Positions 54,725-62,986 are shown, numbered from the stretch's first letter. The stretch is DNA of 64,000 bases from UBA935 sp031555615 (GCA_031555615.1 JAVBUF010000023.1:6613-70612), one strand, 5' to 3'. Notes: generated from the letters alone by a model not told the origin. Made by a program: numbers and translations.

Positions 54725-56038
54725 TTATTCAATTATGGATGAATTCAATAACTTGTTTAATTCTTCGGTCTTTTCCGCTGCATTGGCATGATTTACATCT
54801 TTGTTTACCAGTGCTTTACCCATATTTTCAGCAGGAGTCCAATAATTGTTCATAGCTGATACGAAGGGCTGAATAATAGCGGTATTATCAAAGGTTGCAT
54901 TTTGTGCTGCTACCAAAGCATCTGATGCCAAAGCAGGATCAGCAAGTAACTCTGTATTACAGGGAACAATACTTCTTAATTCATAGTGTGACTTCTGTGC
55001 TTCGGCACTGCCCAGATATTTTGCCAGGGCAACTGCTACCTGCATATTTTCACAGTTGGGATTTACACCGATGGCCTTGGAACCGGCAAATGCCATCATC
55101 TGCTTTTCTGCTCCATCAACGGTAATGGTGGGAAGTTCTTTGGCGGCAAAATTATCGCCCAGTGCTTCTTTAGCTGCAGCATAATCCCATGAACCGGAGA
55201 ATATTGCGGCAATGCTGCCATCACGAAGTCCGGCCATACCGGCACCGTCAGCATCATTTACAAAGTTTGCATTAGCTGCCATATCTACCAGATAATCAGT
55301 AACTGCAATAGCTTTATCACCGCCGAAATCAACACCTGCCGCTTCATCATTGGCATTGCCGAACAATGTACATCCGTTAGCTACGTAGAAGGATGCCAAA
55401 TACCAGGAATTGGACAAAGGGAAAGCTACTTTCGCTTTTGCCAGCATCGCATCCATGCTGGATGCTTCCGCTTCACTGAATACACTCTTGTCATAATACA
55501 TAAACCATGTATTGGTGGTAAAAGGTACACCATAGATACTGCCATCTACAGATACGGAATCAACAATTGCTGCTGAGTTGGTATTTTTTACATAATCTGC
55601 TGTTTCACCGCCTAATTTAGCAATGCCATTAGCGGCAATCAAAGCTGTCAGATTATCATTGGCATACATATATACATCAGCAGCTGCTTCTACGTCCTGG
55701 GTTACATTGGCTTTTGCTTCGCCTTCAGGGCAAACAGCATATTCAAAGGTAATATCCCAGTTGGGATGTTCTGCGGCAAACTGTTCACACATGGTGGGAA
55801 GCCAGTTCCCCTGCTCTGCAGCCTGATCTTCAGCAGGACCCCAAACCAGAAGGGTTGCAGTAATTGCTTCTTCCTCTTCTTCCGCTACCGGTGCGGCTTC
55901 TTCTGCAGGTGCTTCTGCGGGAGCTTCCGCCGGTGCTGTTTCGGCTCCGGTTGCTGTCTCTGCAGAGGTACTTCCGCATCCAACCAAAGATGCGATCATT
56001 GCTGTTGCCATAAGTACTGCTAACATTTTCTTCTTCAT
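54725..56038 (-). CDS. malE: Maltodextrin-binding lipoprotein (MalE-like)
   Basis: 437 residues. Lipobox LVGC places the lipid-anchored Cys at 21. A low-complexity Ala/Pro/Glu linker (about 30-58) leads to the solute-binding fold with LLVWGPAEDQ, VPFTTNTWFMYYDK and IFSGSWDYAAAK, typical family 1 patterns. It captures maltodextrins outside the membrane and delivers them to MalFG. Long charged linkers are common for surface-exposed binding proteins. GGAGAGG precedes the ATG. Sugar specificity is inferred from the locus. Confidence 0.9.
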   Translation of the reverse strand: MKKKMLAVLMATAMIASLVGCGSTSAETATGAETAPAEAPAEAPAEEAAPVAEEEEEAITATLLVWGPAEDQAAEQGNWLPTMCEQFAAEHPNWDITFEYAVCPEGEAKANVTQDVEAAADVYMYANDNLTALIAANGIAKLGGETADYVKNTNSAAIVDSVSVDGSIYGVPFTTNTWFMYYDKSVFSEAEASSMDAMLAKAKVAFPLSNSWYLASFYVANGCTLFGNANDEAAGVDFGGDKAIAVTDYLVDMAANANFVNDADGAGMAGLRDGSIAAIFSGSWDYAAAKEALGDNFAAKELPTITVDGAEKQMMAFAGSKAIGVNPNCENMQVAVALAKYLGSAEAQKSHYELRSIVPCNTELLADPALASDALVAAQNATFDNTAIIQPFVSAMNNYWTPAENMGKALVNKDVNHANAAEKTEELNKLLNSSIIE

Positions 56039-56124
56039 AACTTTTTTCCTCTCCTTTTAGATAGAATGATTGATAAAGTTTATAGATAAGTTCAGACATA
56101 TTTGTTTATTCATGCCAAACTTTA

Positions 56125-57615
56125 CTACCTGCGATAAATGGTGGATAACGTTCTGATAAAATTTCTTCTTTCTTCCCCAAGACAATCCTTCCATGTCCGC
56201 CACCTCCAATTGCTTCCCAGGGTGGACGGAAGATTCATCCGGGCCTCATTTCCCAGTTTCAAAATGTCCTGCATCTGCATAATGACCACATCAGCGGTAC
56301 TGGCATATGCCTGGCGCAGAATGGCATCGGGAATTTCCTCCTTGCTGTGGATATTCAGATATTCATACAGAAAAGCCAGTTCATATTTGGTTTTATCCCG
56401 GAAATATCCCACTACTGTTTCATTGTCATGGGTTCCGGCATACAGCACCATATTGCCGTCTTCATAATTATGCGGTAAATGTTCATTGGCAGTATTACCG
56501 TCAAAGGCAAACAGCAAAATTTTCATTCCCGGCCATTTGATTTTCTGCAGCAGCTTCTTAACTGCCAGCACGGACACCCCCAGGTCCTCTGCGATAATTC
56601 TTCCGGGCCCTACTGCTTCTTCGATGACATCCGTCAGCTTTTTACCGGGGCCTTTATTCCACTTCCCGTTTCTGGCTGTTTCATCGGCAGCAGGGATACT
56701 GTAATATCTTGCAATTCCGATAAAGTGATCAATGCGGATAATATCAAACAACAGCGCATTAGCCTGCATCCTTTTCTTCCACCAGTCAAACCCGGTACTC
56801 TCCATATAATCCCAATGATATAGCGGATTTCCCCATTTCTGTCCGTCATCGGAAAAAGCATCCGGCGGACAACCGGCAACCATTGCAGGTGTTCCGTCTT
56901 CTTTTAATAAAAATTGTTCCCGCCCAGCCCACACATCAGCACTGTCCTGAGCCACATATAAGGGAATGTCCCCGATAATCAAAATGCCTTTGGAATTGGC
57001 ATATTCCTTTAATCTACTCCATTGTTCAAAAAATTTGTATTGGGTAAATTTCCAAAAAAGAATCTGTTCGGCAAGTATTTCTTCATATTCCGCAACTGCT
57101 GTCTTTTCAAAATTTCTGATGGTTTCATCCCACTGCTGCCACTCCTGATTGCTGAAAAAGGTTTTCAGAGCCATAAATAAACTGTAATTGCCCAGCCATT
57201 CTTCTTTTGATTTACAAAACATTTTAAATAATGAATCCTGACAGTCAAATCGCTCAAATGCCAGGTGAAGGATTCGAAATCTGTTCTCAAACAGAAGTCC
57301 GTAATCCACATCTTTTTCATCCTGTCCCCATTTAAACTCCTGTACCTCTGCTGCTGTTAACAACTTTTCTTCTACCAGGGTATCCAAGTCAATCAGATAG
57401 GGGTTTCCGGCAAAGGCTGAGAAGGATTGATAAGGGCTGTCACCAAAGCTGGTAGGACCGATGGGCAATACCTGCCAGTAACGCTGCCGCAAATCGATCA
57501 GTAAATCGATAAACCGATATGCATCTTCCCCCAGCGTTCCGATTCCGTACGGAGATGGCAGACTGGTTATGGATAATAAAATTCCCGCTCCCCTGATAAG
57601 TCTGTTTTCCTTCAC
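56125..57615 (-). CDS. malQ: 4-alpha-glucanotransferase (GH77)
   Basis: 496 residues, bacterial short-form amylomaltase. It disproportionates maltodextrins in the cytoplasm. GH77 motifs: GILLSITSLPSPYGIGTLG at the start, IIRIDHFIGIARYY (nucleophile Asp near 293), IIAEDLGV (acid Glu near 340) and YAGTHDNETVVGYF. The start is GTG at 57615 after GGAGGAACAGCG. It is the first gene of the mal operon, directly downstream of a promoter with an operator. Confidence 0.95.
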   Translation of the reverse strand: MKENRLIRGAGILLSITSLPSPYGIGTLGEDAYRFIDLLIDLRQRYWQVLPIGPTSFGDSPYQSFSAFAGNPYLIDLDTLVEEKLLTAAEVQEFKWGQDEKDVDYGLLFENRFRILHLAFERFDCQDSLFKMFCKSKEEWLGNYSLFMALKTFFSNQEWQQWDETIRNFEKTAVAEYEEILAEQILFWKFTQYKFFEQWSRLKEYANSKGILIIGDIPLYVAQDSADVWAGREQFLLKEDGTPAMVAGCPPDAFSDDGQKWGNPLYHWDYMESTGFDWWKKRMQANALLFDIIRIDHFIGIARYYSIPAADETARNGKWNKGPGKKLTDVIEEAVGPGRIIAEDLGVSVLAVKKLLQKIKWPGMKILLFAFDGNTANEHLPHNYEDGNMVLYAGTHDNETVVGYFRDKTKYELAFLYEYLNIHSKEEIPDAILRQAYASTADVVIMQMQDILKLGNEARMNLPSTLGSNWRWRTWKDCLGEERRNFIRTLSTIYRR

Positions 57616-57637
57616 CGCTGTTCCTCCGAATTATTTT

Positions 57638-57690
57638 CGTAAATTTTCGTTTCTGATATAAATTTACCATTCTATACATGTTTTTGTCAA
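57638..57690 (-). promoter_or_regulatory. malQ promoter with LacI-type operator
   Basis: Minus-strand TTGACA (57690-57685) and GTAAAT (57667-57662), 17 bp apart. An operator-like CGAAAATTTACG (57649-57638) lies immediately downstream, where a bound LacI-type protein would block the polymerase. A matching site lies at 57772-57783. Confidence 0.7.
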
Positions 57691-57771
57691 CCATTTTAAA
57701 GTAATTATATAATTTTCGACTTTTTAGATAAATTTCGTAATCTTTTTTTGTTTGTTTTCACGATTTTTATT

Positions 57772-57783
57772 CGTAAACTTTCG
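57772..57783. promoter_or_regulatory. Second LacI-type operator
   Basis: CGTAAACTTTCG differs by one base from CGTAAATTTTCG at 57638. Centres are 134 bp apart in the malQ/lacI-family intergenic region, compatible with DNA looping or autoregulation of the divergent regulator. Confidence 0.6.
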
Positions 57784-57877
57784 TAAGTCTTATTATTTGA
57801 GAATTTATTTGCTTTTTGCAGAACGGTTGATATATACTACTAGTATATTAGTACAAATGAGAGGAGGGGTTATTCCA

Positions 57878-58876
57878 ATGACCACTATTAAGGACATTGC
57901 CGCCCGTTTAGGCATATCCGTGAGCACTGTGTCCAAAGGCATCAACGGAGCCAGCGATATCAGTCCGGAACTGAGACAAACTGTTCTGGATACTGCTGTG
58001 GAAATGGGTTATATTACCAAGAAAATGAAAAAAGAAGAGCACAAAAAACTATGTCTCTTCATTGAAAACATGGAGTATGAATCCAACAGCCAATTTGGTT
58101 ATGAAATTATTCTGGGATTTAAACAGGCGGCTTTTCGAGAAAACTGGGATGTTTCGGTACTGCCCATAACCACCACTTTTCAAATGCAGGAAAAATACGA
58201 TACCTATATGTTGAAAAACGGCTACACCGGAGCGTTCTTTGTGGGTTTTGCCCTACAGGACGAATGGATGTCCCAGTTAAATTCCACCAACATTCCCACT
58301 GCCCTGTTTGACAACTTTATCAAGAAAAATCCCAATGTTGCTTATGTCGGCACAGACAGCTTCGAAGGCATTGACAGCGCTATTGAGCATCTTGCTTCCC
58401 TGGGCCATACAAAAATAGCATTCTTAAACGGTTCTCCCAACTCCATGATTACCGAACACCGTATGCAGGCTTTCTTCGATAGTATGAATGCCCACGATCT
58501 GTCCATCGATGCCGACCTGATTGCTTACGGCTATTATGTTGCTGATTCCGCCAAGGATCATGTTCCCGGCTTTCTGCAAAAGGGTGCTACGGCAATTGTA
58601 TGCGGTAACGATTTAATTGCCTCCGGTGTAATCAGGGAATGTATCTCCCGCGGTTTCAGTGTTCCTGAAGATGTAAGCGTCATCGGTTTTGATGATCTTC
58701 CCATCTCCACCCATCTGAATCCTCCCCTTACCACCATCCGCCAGGAACGGGTAGAGTTGGGCAAATGCGGGTTTTATGCTTTGAACAGTTTAATCCATCA
58801 TGTATCGGTGAGTAAAAATCTTTTGCGTCCGCAATTTATTATTCGTAATTCTACGGCAAAAGCAGTTGACAGATAA
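57878..58876 (+). CDS. LacI-family regulator, probable maltose regulator
   Basis: 332 residues. The N-terminal helix-turn-helix TTIKDIAARLGISVSTVSKG is typical LacI/MalR. The periplasmic-binding-like domain follows, with SVIGFDDLPISTHLNPPLTTI near the end, the common effector region. It diverges from the mal operon, whose promoter carries matching operator sites. The ATG at 57878 has GAGGAGGGG before it; a longer N-terminal extension overlaps the operator and is rejected. Confidence 0.93.
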   Translation: MTTIKDIAARLGISVSTVSKGINGASDISPELRQTVLDTAVEMGYITKKMKKEEHKKLCLFIENMEYESNSQFGYEIILGFKQAAFRENWDVSVLPITTTFQMQEKYDTYMLKNGYTGAFFVGFALQDEWMSQLNSTNIPTALFDNFIKKNPNVAYVGTDSFEGIDSAIEHLASLGHTKIAFLNGSPNSMITEHRMQAFFDSMNAHDLSIDADLIAYGYYVADSAKDHVPGFLQKGATAIVCGNDLIASGVIRECISRGFSVPEDVSVIGFDDLPISTHLNPPLTTIRQERVELGKCGFYALNSLIHHVSVSKNLLRPQFIIRNSTAKAVDR

Positions 58877-58926
58877 CTACAACTTAAGATATAATATGAT
58901 TCGGCGGTTTTATTAGCCGCCCGCAC

Positions 58927-58997
58927 AGGGGAATCATACAGCGGCAGTATGACGGTCTCCAAAACCGTTCACGGGGGTTCGAATCCCTCTTCCCCTG
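58927..58997 (+). tRNA. tRNA-Trp (CCA anticodon)
   Basis: A complete cloverleaf can be drawn: acceptor AGGGGAA/TTCCCCT, D arm ATAC/GTAT, anticodon arm ACGGT-CTCCAAA-ACCGT with CCA, and T arm GGGGG-TTCGAAT-CCCTC. The discriminator is G and the CCA end is not encoded. A strong terminator follows. Phage genes begin directly past its 3' side. Confidence 0.95.
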
Positions 58998-59004
58998 CTA
59001 AAAG

Positions 59005-59046
59005 AAAAGCCTTGTAAACGCTGAATTTACAAGGCTTTTCTTTTTT
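59005..59046 (+). terminator. Terminator after tRNA-Trp
   Basis: AAAAGCCTTGTAAA pairs with TTTACAAGGCTTTT around a 7-nt loop and is followed by CTTTTTT. Confidence 0.9.
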
Positions 59047-59080
59047 GATTTTTTACTATTTACTATTATAATATTTGAAA

Positions 59081-59100
59081 TTTATGGACTATTTATGGAC
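59081..59100. repeat. Short direct repeat at prophage edge
   Basis: TTTATGGAC occurs at 59081-59089 and 59092-59100, between tRNA-Trp and the first phage-side gene. It may relate to integrase arm-type sites, but the other end of the element is outside the window. Confidence 0.3.
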
Positions 59101-59126
59101 GCGGTTATTTTTATGACCTTTTTTCT

Positions 59127-59169
59127 ATCCTAACCCCCTACTCCTATGTCCAGAATAGGGGATTGGGAT
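59127..59169. other. Stable inverted repeat at end of small phage gene
   Basis: ATCCTAACCCCCTA (59127-59140) faces TAGGGGATTGGGAT (59156-59169); the arms match except for two positions. It overlaps the stop of the small gene at 59169 and probably forms its 3' hairpin, but no clear T-run follows on the minus strand. Confidence 0.5.
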
Positions 59170-59372
59170 CAGTTTCTTCTATATATATAACCAAGTGTAA
59201 ATATGTCTAAAGCGGCTTCTAAGGTAAAAGCCCCTGGTCTGGCTTTGGCTATATCTTTTAAATAATTAAGTATTTCTTCATTGATTATGTATGGTGACTG
59301 TTCTCCAATCAGTTTCATTGTTTCGCTAACTTCGTAGACCTCTTTATTCTTTTTGCATTCATCCAGATTCAT
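59169..59372 (-). CDS. Small uncharacterised protein at prophage edge
   Basis: 67 residues, soluble. It begins MNLDECKKNKEVYEVSETM and has a helical C-terminus. AAGGAGG before the ATG is strong. The segment KKNKEVYEVS resembles KKNKGVYEVS in the frame directly upstream (59411-59761), suggesting a duplicated or decayed small-gene pair. Function unknown. Confidence 0.6.
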   Translation of the reverse strand: MNLDECKKNKEVYEVSETMKLIGEQSPYIINEEILNYLKDIAKARPGAFTLEAALDIFTLGYIYRRN

Positions 59373-59410
59373 CCCTTTGTATTCCTCCTTAAATATTTTC
59401 TTCTAAATTC

Positions 59411-59761
59411 TTATTTAAGGTTTTCCGGTGTGCGCACATCTGTAACCTTGTCTGAGATGATTTTAGCACCTGATGAAGAAACTTCATATACCCCTTTATT
59501 CTTTTTGTGTTCCGTCTTAAGTATTTCTTTAGCGACCTTCTTTCTTCTTTTTTCATTAGAATTACCCTCCACAAACCTGCGATATGTTGCATAACTAATT
59601 GTATAATAGACAAAATGTGGCTTTTTTGCACTGGAAATAAAAACGGTTTTATTTCCAATTTTTATATGAGCAATACGATTTTTGTTAAAAAGCACAATAC
59701 AATTTCCATAAAATGGTAATAAAAATTTAACAAAGTAAGATTTTCCTATTCTGCGTGTCAA
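59411..59761 (-). pseudogene. Probable decayed small phage gene
   Basis: An open frame of about 116 residues with coding-like sequence (IAHIKIGNKTVFISSAKKPH, SYATYRRFVEGN) and the tail KKNKGVYEVSSSGAK shared with the next gene. Only a TTG without a ribosome site is available as start, and a stop lies four codons above it, so the N-terminus seems lost. A competing frame at 59389-59658 lacks support. Confidence 0.4.
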
Positions 59762-59790
59762 AATCCGTTTTTACATAATCCGAACTTTGT

Positions 59791-60477
59791 TTATATTGCT
59801 AAATCCGACTTCATAAAGTCAGTTTGCTCTAAGTAAGCCAGGTTGCTGAATAAAAGTAATCGTTTCTTACAGTCCTGGTAAATTTCTTTATAGTGTTTTT
59901 CTGCCAATATCCCGGCTTCAATACAATGCAGGATAATATTCTCTATCAAGTTTAAGTTATTTAATTGATTAATAGTCGCCTGATCTCTTCCGTCTAACCC
60001 GGCGATCTGGTTGGCCAGTTTTGAATATACAACATATAGTTTTTCTGCATTTTTGCTGCCCTGAGCCTTAGCATACTCCGTCAGTTGCATAATTATATCC
60101 GTTTCGGCTTTGCGGGTAAGTTTTCCCTGGTACCGGGTATCAAGCCACTGTGATGACTGACGTTCCAGAATAAATTTTCGCATTTCGTAAAATTGCCGGA
60201 CAAGCTCAAGTTTGAATTTGACCACCGTATCAGTATTTTTAAGAAGTGTAATTAAAAATGTTGCCTGTTGTTCACTAAGCCTGTAATACTCTTCCGGCCT
60301 ACCTCCGGTACTTTCTGCCTGACATGAGACTAAAAGTCCAAACTGTTCTATCAAGTCTTGATACTTCTTGATGCTATCCTTTATCTTTCTATGTCCTATC
60401 CCGGTTCCCCGAGAAATTATCATACTATCTGTAAATACATCATTTCCCACTATTGCTACTAATTCGTTCATATGCAT
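59791..60477 (-). CDS. Rha-family phage regulatory protein
   Basis: 228 residues. The N-terminal Rha-like domain begins with MNELVAIVGNDVFTDSMIIS, then IGHRKIKDSIKKY and GRPEEYYRLSEQQATFLITLL, followed by VKFKLELVRQFYEMRKFI, the usual end of the family. The C-terminal half (about 125-228) is helical and unassigned. Rha-like proteins regulate phage growth. AAGGAG precedes the start. It lies after the endolysin terminator and so forms its own unit. Confidence 0.8.
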   Translation of the reverse strand: MHMNELVAIVGNDVFTDSMIISRGTGIGHRKIKDSIKKYQDLIEQFGLLVSCQAESTGGRPEEYYRLSEQQATFLITLLKNTDTVVKFKLELVRQFYEMRKFILERQSSQWLDTRYQGKLTRKAETDIIMQLTEYAKAQGSKNAEKLYVVYSKLANQIAGLDGRDQATINQLNNLNLIENIILHCIEAGILAEKHYKEIYQDCKKRLLLFSNLAYLEQTDFMKSDLAI

Positions 60478-60496
60478 ATCTCCTTATTTTTTAATA

Positions 60497-60527
60497 GAAA
60501 AAGAGACCTGACATTTTGCCAAGTCTC
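60497..60527 (-). terminator. Terminator after the endolysin gene
   Basis: GAGAC pairs with GTCTC with a partly paired interior and is followed by TTTTTC on the minus strand. Confidence 0.65.
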
Positions 60528-60536
60528 ATCTGTATT

Positions 60537-60578
60537 CCGGGGAGGTCAGGAACATACCCTGACAGGAGTTCTCCCCGG
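60537..60578 (-). other. Long hairpin in the endolysin 3' region
   Basis: CCGGGGAG-GTCAGG pairs with CCTGAC and CTCCCCGG, with an AGGAGTT bulge on one side. It lies 34 bp past the endolysin stop and just before the T-run terminator. It may stabilise the late message. Confidence 0.5.
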
Positions 60579-60611
60579 ATCAATCTGCATCCTTACTTTT
60601 ATCCATTACAA

Positions 60612-61355
60612 TTATTCTTTTAGAGCCTGCCTGGTCACCGGCCCGACAACACCATCTACTTTTAGACCGTTATCAGCCTGGAACGCTCTAACAGCTTCTA
60701 ATGTTTTAGCACCAAATACACCGTCTACGGCCAGTGTGTAGCCCCGTTGACACAACTCCCACTGTAACCACTTCACGTCCTCCCCGGACGAACCTTTGCG
60801 GATATTAACAGTCGGCTCCTTGTAAGGATTCTTTTTCGACGTTGCCCCGCCGGTCATGCAGCCATCGTATTGGGTAAGATTGTACGTTTTAATGATAGAT
60901 GTAATCGTTGATATGTACGTGGGTGATGTCGCATACCCGCCATTTTTAATAGCGGTGATAGATTTCACATAGTCCATCTCACCGATGCACTTGGCATACC
61001 GGCTGCAGCCTGCCAGCAAATCATAATAATCTTCCGTGGCATCCTGGACGGTGTCATATGCCCGAAAAAAATCATTGATTGGAACAAGTGTTTTGCTATC
61101 ATAGCACTCTTTTGTTTCGGTATCGTATGATGTGCCCTTCCAAGCTGTACCAAAGCGCACCTTGCTGGTCCCGACCTTAATGCCGAAGACTGCCTTAGCC
61201 TTTATCATTTTGGGGCTTGTCCCGTATGCGCTTTCACAACACGCCTGCGCGACGCAGACAGACGGCAGTACTTTCTTGGTCTTCTTGTTGCACATGGCCA
61301 CCGCTAGTGGCGCCATCATATTTATAAACGTTTTGACTTGCGCTGGTGTTGCCAT
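60612..61355 (-). CDS. Phage endolysin: glucosaminidase plus peptidoglycan-binding domain
   Basis: 247 residues. The N-terminal glucosaminidase/lysozyme-like domain (about 1-160) has VAQACCESAYGTS with the catalytic-type Glu near residue 37, and FFRAYDTVQDATEDYYDLL. The C-terminal PG_binding_1 domain (about 180-245) has GSSGEDVKWLQWEL, VDGVFGAKTLEAVRAFQ and DGVVGPVTRQAL. It degrades the host cell wall at the end of infection, released by the holin encoded upstream. GGAAGAG precedes the ATG. Confidence 0.92.
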   Translation of the reverse strand: MATPAQVKTFINMMAPLAVAMCNKKTKKVLPSVCVAQACCESAYGTSPKMIKAKAVFGIKVGTSKVRFGTAWKGTSYDTETKECYDSKTLVPINDFFRAYDTVQDATEDYYDLLAGCSRYAKCIGEMDYVKSITAIKNGGYATSPTYISTITSIIKTYNLTQYDGCMTGGATSKKNPYKEPTVNIRKGSSGEDVKWLQWELCQRGYTLAVDGVFGAKTLEAVRAFQADNGLKVDGVVGPVTRQALKE

Positions 61356-61462
61356 TTCTCTTCCTTTCCCGGTGCGCTCTGCACCGCTAAAACTGTTAAT
61401 GCAAATAACGCAATGCCGAATAACAGCATCACTACAATAAAAACAGCGGCTAATAATTTCAT
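61322..61462 (-). CDS. Tiny phage membrane protein overlapping the endolysin start
   Basis: 46 residues: one membrane segment (about 3-26, MKLLAAVFIVVMLLFGIAL) and a short basic tail (GKEEKWQHQRKSKRL). The ATG overlaps the stop of the upstream gene in ATGA, GAGG lies 6 nt before it, and the last 34 bp overlap the endolysin start in another frame. Its position in the lysis cassette suggests a spanin-like, holin-helper or anti-holin role, which is inference. Confidence 0.55.
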   Translation of the reverse strand: MKLLAAVFIVVMLLFGIALFALTVLAVQSAPGKEEKWQHQRKSKRL

Positions 61463-61656
61463 TCCGTGCCTCTTTGCTGTATCATCTGTTCATACCTAAT
61501 CTGCTGATATACATCCTCGTAATCCTCAATCGGTGCTTTCCCTTCTGCAATCATAAGGGCGTAGGTAAAATGTGCGCCGAATGCCGTTAATACAAACACC
61601 AATAAGATAATGGCAAATATTTTTTCAATTATGTTCTCGCTCTTATTCTCATTCAT
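61459..61656 (-). CDS. Small phage membrane protein
   Basis: 65 residues. One membrane segment (about 13-34, FAIILLVFVLTAFGAHFTYAL), then a charged C-terminal tail rich in Tyr and Gln. The ATG at 61656 follows GAGGGGGATGCAG and overlaps the holin stop by 8 bp. It lies between the holin and the 46-residue gene, all overlapping, so the set is co-translated. Function unknown; holin partner is likely. Confidence 0.6.
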   Translation of the reverse strand: MNENKSENIIEKIFAIILLVFVLTAFGAHFTYALMIAEGKAPIEDYEDVYQQIRYEQMIQQRGTE

Positions 61657-61900
61657 CTGCATCCCCCTCGATTGTATATATATTTTCTTGTGGTTCTTCA
61701 GATTTAACCCTGGCAGCATCGACCATACCCTCGCCGATGATATACGCAATCACTGTGGCAAATGACAGCACTAATGTGGTTACCTGTTCAATGGTCAACT
61801 CGGGTACATTAAAGATAATCAGGATGGATGTAAGCAAGCTGATTACCGCCAGCCAAAATTTCCGTGATGTTAATTTAGTTTTCCAGTCAATTTTCTTCAT
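61649..61900 (-). CDS. Phage holin, phi LC3-like
   Basis: 83 residues. After DWKTKLTSRKFWLAVIS there are two membrane segments (about 14-32 and 38-60), matching the Phage_holin_1 (phi LC3) family. It forms pores at lysis that release the endolysin. The stop overlaps the next small gene and its start overlaps the upstream gene by 14 bp. Confidence 0.85.
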   Translation of the reverse strand: MKKIDWKTKLTSRKFWLAVISLLTSILIIFNVPELTIEQVTTLVLSFATVIAYIIGEGMVDAARVKSEEPQENIYTIEGDADE

Positions 61901-62228
61901 AGTCTTTGTCCTCCAATTTGTTTGATTTTTTTATGATTTTACAGGCGTTCTCTATTCCGGCTTTCACCAGATAGCCGCCCACTACTACCCGGAATGTTTC
62001 ATTGGTTTCCTGGACGAGAGTATTCAATACGGATATGTCCTTACCCTGGCCCAGTGATATGTAACATATGTACAATGTAAATCCAAATGCCACAGCATAA
62101 AGGATCGTCATCATCATTACGACTTTCTTGGTAAACTCCCATAGCCAGCCAAATAGTGATTGTCTTTTCTTTTTGGCATCGTCAAGCCAGTCCATTACTG
62201 GAAATCGGCATTTCTTTTTACGGCTCAC
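61887..62228 (-). CDS. Phage membrane protein upstream of holin
   Basis: 113 residues. Basic N-terminus, a membrane segment (about 37-58, MMMTILYAVAFGFTLYICYIS), a hydrophilic stretch and a second hydrophobic region (GGYLVKAGIENACK). Likely GTG start at 62228 after GGCGG. It precedes and overlaps the holin gene. A role in lysis or as a second holin is possible. Family unknown. Confidence 0.6.
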   Translation of the reverse strand: MSRKKKCRFPVMDWLDDAKKKRQSLFGWLWEFTKKVVMMMTILYAVAFGFTLYICYISLGQGKDISVLNTLVQETNETFRVVVGGYLVKAGIENACKIIKKSNKLEDKDYEEN

Positions 62229-62250
62229 TTGTCTACCGCCTTTCTTTGAT

Positions 62251-62284
62251 AAAGGACCGGAAAGATTTCTCTCTCTGGTCCTTT
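62251..62284. other. Inverted repeat bordering the tail-fibre cassette
   Basis: AAAGGACC (62251-62258) pairs with GGTCCTTT (62277-62284). It lies just outside the plus-strand cassette start and may mark the boundary or act as a weak terminator. Confidence 0.4.
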
Positions 62285-62293
62285 GATTTTAAT

Positions 62294-62986
62294 ATGTACA
62301 ACAGTTTAGGTGGTATGTCCTTCGGGCAAACCGCAGAAGGGAATTGGGGCTATATTGCTCCGGGTGCTGATACAGTGACCCCTTTTAGCAGTGGTATGCC
62401 ACTTATATTATCAGCAAGCTCAAATCTGATAAGTAATGTTATATCTTACACAAATTCTTCGAATGAAGATTATTATTGTATTTTTACAATATCAAGTTGG
62501 CGTGGTTCTTCGAGTGGAGATACGATTTCGTTAACCGGTTGTGAAAAACTGAAAACATATTATGAATACGTGGGTAATTATGTTTTGGCTAATTATCTTT
62601 TAAAAATACCATCAAAAAGCACTTTTATGAGCACTTGTAGATATGTACCCAATGAACGTTCGGGCTATTCTCTTATAAAAATAAAAGGTAATAATCCTCC
62701 TACTTTATCTGCAAGCTCAAATCTGGTAGGTAATGCAGTAACATTTACAAATACTTCTAACGAAAATTATGATTGTATTTTTTCGTTGTTTATGCTTCGT
62801 GGTTCTGCAACTAATGTAACCCTTACATTAACTGGTTGTGAAAAATACTCTTCGTATTACGATTATATAGGTAATTTTGTTACGATAAACTATTTTATAA
62901 GAATACCGGCAAAAAGCACTTTCACAAGCACATGTAGTGTTGTTCCCAATTATAATTCGTGTTATTCGCTAGTAAAACTAAACTAA
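62294..62986 (+). CDS. Silent alternative tail-fibre C-terminus (inverted cassette)
   Basis: 230 residues on the plus strand, opposite to all neighbouring phage genes. It starts MYNSLGGMSFGQTAEGNWG and GADTVTPFSSG, matching the start of the variable tip of the tail fibre on the minus strand (SNSLDGFSFGYTTDGKPG, GADTVVPFKSS). Two tandem repeats follow (about 38-132 and 137-230), each starting LSASSNL and containing LTGCEK and PAKSTF/PSKSTF. There is no ribosome site before the ATG and no fibre stalk, so it is probably not expressed as is. It ends 8 bp from the fibre gene stop, tail-to-tail. Confidence 0.75.
   Translation: MYNSLGGMSFGQTAEGNWGYIAPGADTVTPFSSGMPLILSASSNLISNVISYTNSSNEDYYCIFTISSWRGSSSGDTISLTGCEKLKTYYEYVGNYVLANYLLKIPSKSTFMSTCRYVPNERSGYSLIKIKGNNPPTLSASSNLVGNAVTFTNTSNENYDCIFSLFMLRGSATNVTLTLTGCEKYSSYYDYIGNFVTINYFIRIPAKSTFTSTCSVVPNYNSCYSLVKLN

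Noticed and set aside
59389..59658. Alternative minus-strand frame beginning near 59658
   Set aside because: The competing frame 59411-59761 has more protein-like composition and shares a motif with the neighbouring gene.
62156..62293. N-terminal extension of the plus-strand cassette back to 62156
   Set aside because: This part is antisense to the phage gene at 61887-62228 and has no ribosome site; homology to the fibre begins only at about 62297.
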